NCBI RefSeq assembly: GCF_006094435.1
Contig: NZ_CP034783.1
Span: forward strand, 5,483,001 to 5,547,000
Reading direction: 5' to 3'
DNA: 64,000 bases
Source of the DNA: Pseudomonas sp. MPC6
GTDB lineage: Bacteria > Pseudomonadota > Gammaproteobacteria > Pseudomonadales > Pseudomonadaceae
The translations under genes were made by a program, and so were the position numbers. The notes under the pieces are model-generated. The model was not told the origin of the DNA. It worked only from the letters and a program-made list of their open reading frames with translations, and made no database searches. This document shows, piece by piece, positions 58,511 to 64,000 of this stretch (positions within the stretch are counted from its first letter, which is position 1; each line of letters opens with the position of its first letter).

Positions 58511-59113
58511 ATGTTGAAAATCGTCCACCTGCTAATGGGCGCAGCAGCCTTGCTGCTGTCCTTCATCCCTAGCCTGCAACCTGAAGCTGTTCCTTACCTG
58601 CAACAACCCGATGCGCTGTACCTGGCCTTTTTCGGCCTGCTCAACCTCACCCTTGCACCTGTCATTCCCTACTGGAACAAAGGTACGCGTCATCAATTGC
58701 AAAACCTGGTCAGCGCCCTGCTGGTCCTGGCTGTTGTCTTGCAAACCCTGACGCTGATCGCGAAGATGCCTGTCATCGCCGGTCAACCTGCCGTTCTGTT
58801 CAGCCTGCTTGCTGCCCTGGTCGCCGTTCTCCTGCACCTGGCCATCAGCTTCTACAAATCGTCACCGGCCGCCGCGTCGCCAAGTTATGACATGAGCAAC
58901 CGCGATACGGGCACCGTCAAGTGGTTCAACACCTCCAAAGGCTTCGGCTTTATTTCCCGTGACTCCGGCGATGATATTTTCGTGCATTTCCGGGCCATTC
59001 GGGGCGAAGGCCATCGTGTCCTGGTCGAAGGCCAGCGCGTTGAGTTCTCCGTCATGAACCGTGACAAGGGCCTGCAAGCCGAAGATGTGATCGCCGCGTT
59101 GCCGCGTCGCTGA
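58511..59113 (+). CDS. Membrane protein with C-terminal cold-shock domain
   Basis: A 200-residue fusion. The first ~120 residues hold four hydrophobic segments ([14 protein letters not shown] near 6, [17 protein letters not shown] near 37, [19 protein letters not shown] near 66, [20 protein letters not shown] near 96). The last ~70 form a cold-shock domain with RNP1 KGFGFIS and RNP2 DIFVHF. The domain should face the cytosol, giving a membrane-tethered RNA-binding protein. An equivalent at this position (PA0961) is annotated as a cold-shock protein in P. aeruginosa. The role of the membrane part is unknown. Confidence 0.88.
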   Translation: MLKIVHLLMGAAALLLSFIPSLQPEAVPYLQQPDALYLAFFGLLNLTLAPVIPYWNKGTRHQLQNLVSALLVLAVVLQTLTLIAKMPVIAGQPAVLFSLLAALVAVLLHLAISFYKSSPAAASPSYDMSNRDTGTVKWFNTSKGFGFISRDSGDDIFVHFRAIRGEGHRVLVEGQRVEFSVMNRDKGLQAEDVIAALPRR

Positions 59114-59123
59114 TTCAAGGCTG

Positions 59124-59161
59124 AAAAAAACCGCGAACAGCCTGGCTGTTCGCGGTTTTTT
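59124..59161. terminator. Bidirectional terminator between the cold-shock fusion and slyX
   Basis: ACCGCGAACAG pairs with CTGTTCGCGGT, flanked by A-run and T-run on the two sides, so it can serve both convergent genes. Confidence 0.93.
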
Positions 59162-59188
59162 ATTGCGCGTCAATTGAACCCAGCGGGT

Positions 59189-59395
59189 TCAATAGTGCGG
59201 CGGGGGCGCCTCTTCTTCGAAGGATTCGAACTGGCCGACCATTTCCTCCTGGCGCTTGAGCAATGCCGCCATTTGCAATTGCAGGCGTTCAACCGCCCGC
59301 TGCTGTGCCGCCAGCACATCATTCAATGCCTGGATGGTGTCATCCTGAAATGCCATCTGGCTCTCCAGATCGGTAACGCGTGCTTCCAGGCTCAT
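59189..59395 (-). CDS. slyX: SlyX family protein
   Basis: A 68-residue coiled-coil protein. [28 protein letters not shown], heptad-like throughout, ends with [10 protein letters not shown], the conserved SlyX tail. Function is undefined. It lies 3 bases after the HIT gene, so the two form an operon. Confidence 0.93.
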   Translation of the reverse strand: MSLEARVTDLESQMAFQDDTIQALNDVLAAQQRAVERLQLQMAALLKRQEEMVGQFESFEEEAPPPHY

Positions 59396-59398
59396 GAT

Positions 59399-59827
59399 TC
59401 AGCCCTCCAGAAAAAACGTGAAATCATCGGTTAACACCAGACGCAGCCGCTCACGTATTGCCGCGACCTGTTCGGCACTGTAAGGCAACGCCGGGTGCTT
59501 GCCCCAGACCGGGGCTGGCCACGCCGCGTCCTCGCGCTTGCGCACAATCACATGCATGTGCAACTGACTGACGACGTTACCCAGGGCCGCGACGTTCAAT
59601 TTGTCCGCGTCGAACGAGTCCTTGAGCGTTTCCGCCAGCGCAGTCGTTTCCTGCCACAGCTGCTGTTGATCTGCGACATCCAACTGAAATATCTCGCTGA
59701 TATCCTCGCGGCGTGGCACCAGGATGAACCAGGGATAGTTCGAGTCGTTGGACAACAGCAACCGGCAAAGCGGGAAATCCCCGATCGGTAGCGTGTCTTG
59801 TTGAAGTCGTGGATCTAAAGCGAACAT
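59399..59827 (-). CDS. HIT family protein
   Basis: A 142-residue histidine-triad nucleotide-binding protein. FALDPRLQQDTLP leads into the fold, SNDSNYPWFILVPRRED near residue 30 is the substrate region, and the triad is QLHMHVIVRK near 95. HIT proteins hydrolyse or transfer nucleotides (for example AMP-lysine or dinucleotides). The start at 59827 has GGGAG 8 bases upstream; a start at 59854 has no SD. Confidence 0.9.
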   Translation of the reverse strand: MFALDPRLQQDTLPIGDFPLCRLLLSNDSNYPWFILVPRREDISEIFQLDVADQQQLWQETTALAETLKDSFDADKLNVAALGNVVSQLHMHVIVRKREDAAWPAPVWGKHPALPYSAEQVAAIRERLRLVLTDDFTFFLEG

Positions 59828-60730
59828 CGCGCGCACTCCCGCCTGGTCATTCATTTTCAGCTTAGCGCCCGTCCGGTGGGACGGCGCACCAAGCGACAGG
59901 ACGGCAGCATACCCGCGATCGGCGCGTGCTTCACGCCGAAACCCATCAAAGCGAGCCCAAGCATGAACAAGCGACCCAAGCTGGGACATTTTTCATCGAG
60001 ACGCACCAACACGGAACCGGCGCAGACGAAAAAACGCCGAAATGACTGATTAACAACGATGCGTTCGAATTTTCCAGAGGGCGGCACTGTGTGAAATCAG
60101 CACAGCGATCAGGATTTTTTGCACCAAAACCGCACAGTGCGTCTACGCTGGATGCGACGGGCATCCGCCGTTTACTCACAGGAGGGGTGAACCGGTAACG
60201 TTTTTGGTGGTCGCGTCGACGGCCAAGGTGACGCAACACCATGCAATTCATGGCGTCAAGGCCCGACAAAACAGGCTTGAACCCTAGGTTTCATGAGGTT
60301 TTTACCGCGACAGGCAGGCCTTCAGAAAAATATCGCAAGAGATTTCTGATTTGTGCACGCTTGTTGCATTCACACCCTCATCGCCTTTAAAGCGTCCGCT
60401 GGAAGCGGAAGCCTTCAAGGCACATAAAAACAGTGGCAGGGTTGCCCGATGGAGATTCAAACGTTTCACCAGGGACTCTTTTTACCGATACTCAAGCCCG
60501 GAAAAACGACGCTGAAGTTGTCAATCCACTTGCGTCGGGGTTGTAAATTTGCGACATCTACCCAGCTATTTGCGACAGGGTCGTAAAGAAGCTGAAAGGT
60601 GAGGTACGCAAGTATCGCCAACATGGTCGGCGTGATATAAGTTTGCGCCGACACAAAAAGAAAGAGCCGCCCAGATAATAAAACAGGTGGGACGGCAGTA
60701 CTCTTCTAAAAACCAAAGGAGCAAATCACG
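59828..60730. other. Long intergenic region upstream of the OprD-family porin
   Basis: About 900 bases without a convincing gene. The right part holds the ArgR-like operator (60536-60577) and the porin promoter and leader. The left part has only short, low-quality frames. A small RNA cannot be excluded. Confidence 0.5.
60536..60577 (-). promoter_or_regulatory. Putative ArgR operator of the porin gene
   Basis: Two TGTCGC half-sites read on the minus strand (60577-60572 and 60556-60551) repeat exactly 21 bases apart, the spacing of the P. aeruginosa ArgR consensus TGTCGC-N8-AA-N5. The second also has AA in place. The site lies about 155 bases before the porin ATG. Confidence 0.65.
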
Positions 60731-62059
60731 ATGCGCGTGATGAAGTGGAGCATGATCGCACTGGCAGTTGCAGCAGCAGCCGGTACTCAATTGGCAACGG
60801 CCGCACCTTTCGTAGGCGACCAGGCCGAAGCCAAAGGTTTTGTTGAAGACGCAAAATTCGACTTGCTGCTTCGCAACTACTATTTCAACCGTGATAACAA
60901 AGACGGCGGCAACGACCAGAAAGACTGGACACAAGGTTTCTGGGGCAACCTGAGCTCCGGTTACACCCAAGGTGTCGTAGGCTTCGGCGTTGATGCGTTC
61001 GGTTACCTGGCAGTCAAACTGGACGGTGGCGACGGCACGGGCGGCACGGGCAACATGAGCCGCGACGCAGATGGCCAAGTTAACGATAGCCAAGGCAAAG
61101 CCGGCGCAGCCGTCAAGGCGCGCATATCCAAAACCGAGCTGAAATTCGGTGAGATGCAGCCAAGCACTTCGCCAGTGTTCGCTGTTGGTGGTTCCCGTAT
61201 CCTGCCGCAAACTGCCACCGGTTTCCAACTGCAGAGCAGCGAAATCAAAGACCTTGACCTCGAAGCCGGTCACTTCTACTCGGCAAGCAGCCAGGACAAA
61301 AACTCCAGCAAAGGTGGTCTGTGGGCAACCTACGCCAGCGAAGAAGCCAACAAGATCGACTATTTCGGTGGTAAGTACGGCATTACCGAAAACCTGAGCG
61401 GATCGCTTTACGGCGCCAAGCTGGAAGACATCTGGAACCAGTACTACGCCAACCTGAACTACACCATCCCGATGGGTGACGATCAGTCGGTTAACCTGGA
61501 CGGTAACATTTACAACACCACCGATACCGGCGACGCCAAAGCGGGTGATATCAGCAACACCACGTTCTCCCTGGCAGCCGCTTACTCGTTCCTGAAAGCG
61601 CACACCATCACCGTCGGCTTCCAAAAGGTCAACGGCGACACTCCGTTCGACTACATCGGTGTGGGCAAAAACAACCGCGGCGGCGACTCGATCTTCCTCG
61701 CCAACTCCATCCAGTACTCCGACTTCAACGGTCCTAACGAGAAATCGGCACAAATCCGTTACGACCTGAAAATGGCAGAATACGGCGTTCCTGGTCTGAG
61801 CTTCATGACCCGTTACGTAAAAGGTTGGGATATCGACGGCACCAACACTCCAGCAGGCAGCGCTTACGCTGGTTTGTACGGTGAAGACGGCAAGCACAAC
61901 GAAACCAACTTCGAAGCCAAGTACGTTGTACAGAACGGCCCGGCGAAAGACCTGTCCTTCCGTATCCGTCAGGCATGGCACTTCGCTAACAGCGACCAAG
62001 GCGAAGGCGACATTAAAGAGTTCCGCCTGATCGTCGACTACCCGCTGTCGATCTTGTAA
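60731..62059 (+). CDS. oprD: OprD-family outer-membrane porin
   Basis: A 442-residue porin. It has a signal peptide (MIALAVAAAAGTQLATAA), then GFVEDAKFDLLLRNYYFNRDNK, the family's first strand, and the conserved RISKTELKFGEMQPS..GGSRILPQTATGFQLQ. It ends EFRLIVDYPLSIL. These channels take up basic amino acids and small peptides. The gene order with the HIT, slyX and cold-shock-fusion genes equals that around oprD (PA0958) in P. aeruginosa, and an ArgR-like site lies upstream, supporting OprD over paralogues. AAAGGAGC is the SD. Confidence 0.9.
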   Translation: MRVMKWSMIALAVAAAAGTQLATAAPFVGDQAEAKGFVEDAKFDLLLRNYYFNRDNKDGGNDQKDWTQGFWGNLSSGYTQGVVGFGVDAFGYLAVKLDGGDGTGGTGNMSRDADGQVNDSQGKAGAAVKARISKTELKFGEMQPSTSPVFAVGGSRILPQTATGFQLQSSEIKDLDLEAGHFYSASSQDKNSSKGGLWATYASEEANKIDYFGGKYGITENLSGSLYGAKLEDIWNQYYANLNYTIPMGDDQSVNLDGNIYNTTDTGDAKAGDISNTTFSLAAAYSFLKAHTITVGFQKVNGDTPFDYIGVGKNNRGGDSIFLANSIQYSDFNGPNEKSAQIRYDLKMAEYGVPGLSFMTRYVKGWDIDGTNTPAGSAYAGLYGEDGKHNETNFEAKYVVQNGPAKDLSFRIRQAWHFANSDQGEGDIKEFRLIVDYPLSIL

Positions 62060-62084
62060 TCGAAAGCAGTTAGTTTGCGGTAAT

Positions 62085-62118
62085 AAAAAAAAGGCCCATC
62101 TTCGGATGGGCCTTTTTT
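62085..62118 (+). terminator. Terminator of the OprD-family porin gene
   Basis: GGCCCATC and GATGGGCC surround TTCG, followed by six T. The A-run before the stem makes it potentially bidirectional. Confidence 0.93.
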
Positions 62119-62199
62119 ATTGCGACTGCAGTGTGCTTTACGAATCGGGTTCTGTTGAACACCCCGGACCGAAAAGCCAAACATGAACTGAACGGTTCA

Positions 62200-63042
62200 T
62201 TACGCCGGCGCGGAGTCCTGAACGACTCGAATGACCCGCTGCGGAAACGGAATATCGATGCCGACGGCTCTCAGACGATCGCGCGATTGTTCGTTGAACA
62301 TGAACATCACATCCCAGTAGTCCGCGGTCTTCACCCACACCCGCAGGGAAACAGTAATCGAACTGTCGCCCAAAGTGGAAATCACAGCTTGCGGAGCGGG
62401 TTCGGCTAATACACGCGGGTCCTTCGCCAGCTCCAGCAGTACTTCACGGGCCTTCTGCAAGTCCGCTTCGTAATCCACGCCCACATCAAACACAACCTTG
62501 CGGGTCGGCTGACGGTTAGTGTTGGTGATGATGCCGTTCGACAGATTGCCGTTCGGGATGATGATGGTTTTGTTATCGCCGGTGCGCAGTACAGTATGGA
62601 AAATCTGGATGCTATCGACGGTGCCGGCCACACCCTGGGCTTCAATCCAGTCGCCGATGCGGAACGGGCGGAACAACAGAATCAGCACGCCGCCAGCGAA
62701 GTTCGCCAGGCTGCCCTGCAAGGCCAGGCCAATGGCCAGACCCGCCGCACCGATGGCGGCAACGAACGAAGTGGTTTCCACGCCGATCATCGAGGCCACG
62801 CTGACGATCAGCAGCACCTTGAGGATAATGTTCGCCAGGCTGCTGATGAAGCCTTGCAGCGCCAGGTCGGCGTTACGCAGCGCCAGCAGCCCGCCGAGCT
62901 TTTGCGTCACTTTGTTGATCAGCCACCAGCCGATGCCCAGGGTGATGATCGCCAGCAGTACACGACTGCCGTATTCCATGATCATCGGAATCCAGGCTTG
63001 GGATGCCTTGACCAGATTGTCCACTTCAGCATTCAAATCCAT
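62200..63042 (-). CDS. mscS: Small-conductance mechanosensitive channel, MscS family
   Basis: A 280-residue inner-membrane channel. TM1 is near residues 25-45, TM2 near 65-85, and the pore helix TM3 FVAAIGAAGLAIGLALQGSLANFAGGVLIL is near 93-122, with its Gly/Ala packing pattern. The cytoplasmic vestibule domain (about 125-275) has FRIGDWIEAQGVAGTVDSIQ and NGNLSNGIITN. It releases solutes upon hypo-osmotic shock. AGGAG precedes the ATG. Confidence 0.94.
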   Translation of the reverse strand: MDLNAEVDNLVKASQAWIPMIMEYGSRVLLAIITLGIGWWLINKVTQKLGGLLALRNADLALQGFISSLANIILKVLLIVSVASMIGVETTSFVAAIGAAGLAIGLALQGSLANFAGGVLILLFRPFRIGDWIEAQGVAGTVDSIQIFHTVLRTGDNKTIIIPNGNLSNGIITNTNRQPTRKVVFDVGVDYEADLQKAREVLLELAKDPRVLAEPAPQAVISTLGDSSITVSLRVWVKTADYWDVMFMFNEQSRDRLRAVGIDIPFPQRVIRVVQDSAPA

Positions 63043-63056
63043 CTTCTTTCTCCTGA

Positions 63057-64000
<944 letters not shown>

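Noticed and set aside
60466..60654. A 62-codon minus-strand ORF upstream of the porin
   Set aside because: It lies across the porin's predicted regulatory region and has no family features or start signal.
60566..61999. A 477-codon open frame antisense to the OprD-family porin
   Set aside because: Shadow of the porin gene. It has no family features and begins inside the real coding region.

Overview
The window is chromosomal DNA of a fluorescent-group Pseudomonas. The evidence is GC-rich coding with strong codon bias, Pseudomonas-type gene orders, an Entner-Doudoroff glucose locus, abundant REP/REPIN palindromes of the P. fluorescens/P. putida kind, and a tol-pal-queE-queC-tRNA-Lys block like that of P. 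aeruginosa. Species cannot be fixed from sequence alone.

Layout. (1) 1-2.4 kb: start of a FUSC-family protein, a DUF2383 four-helix-bundle protein, a DUF3820 protein and a class V aminotransferase. (2) 2.6-21.5 kb: one large glucose regulon. It holds zwf-pgl-eda with divergent hexR, a hexose-phosphate mutarotase, the porin oprB, the ABC importer gtsABCD, an AGE-family epimerase, the two-component pair gltR/gltS, glk and edd, and divergent gap. HexR-like operators lie in the zwf/hexR and edd/gap gaps, and Hfq/Crc-type A-rich motifs sit in the leaders of oprB, gtsA and the epimerase. mgsA follows. (3) 22-27.6 kb: a Fur-boxed cell-surface-signalling heme locus with ECF sigma, FecR-type anti-sigma, TonB-dependent heme receptor, heme oxygenase and a DUF454 protein. 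The receptor and the heme oxygenase share a bipartite promoter-like motif with identical spacing, which I propose is the site read by the ECF sigma. (4) 27.8-31.4 kb: a chemoreceptor and a CoA-transferase. (5) 31.5-32.7 kb: an IS110-family element inserted exactly into a REP sequence, with a CT core at both ends and an upstream non-coding region that folds like a bridge RNA and carries a match to the REP target. (6) 32.8-40.8 kb: gcsR and the glycine catabolic operon gcvH-gcvP-sdaA-gcvT, with three 18-bp GcsR-like sites and a -24/-12 promoter. The glyA2 gene expected between gcvP and sdaA is absent. (7) 41-45 kb: cold-shock gene, RDD protein, nadA, and an MFS transporter between two imperfect ~45-bp direct repeats beside tRNA-Lys. 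(8) 45-57.5 kb: ybgC-tolQRAB-pal-cpoB-queE-queC, ruvCAB, yebC and aspS, all on the minus strand. (9) 57.3-64 kb: FmdB-like and RHH proteins, a membrane protein fused to a cold-shock domain, slyX, a HIT protein, an OprD-family porin with an ArgR-like operator, an MscS channel, yajQ and the start of panE.

Most of the window is conserved core genome. The accessory or less explained parts are the IS110 element, the MFS insert at tRNA-Lys, the heme signalling locus and the REPINs. I found no CRISPR array, prophage or toxin-antitoxin system. Comparisons with other Pseudomonas are from memory of those genomes, not from a search.
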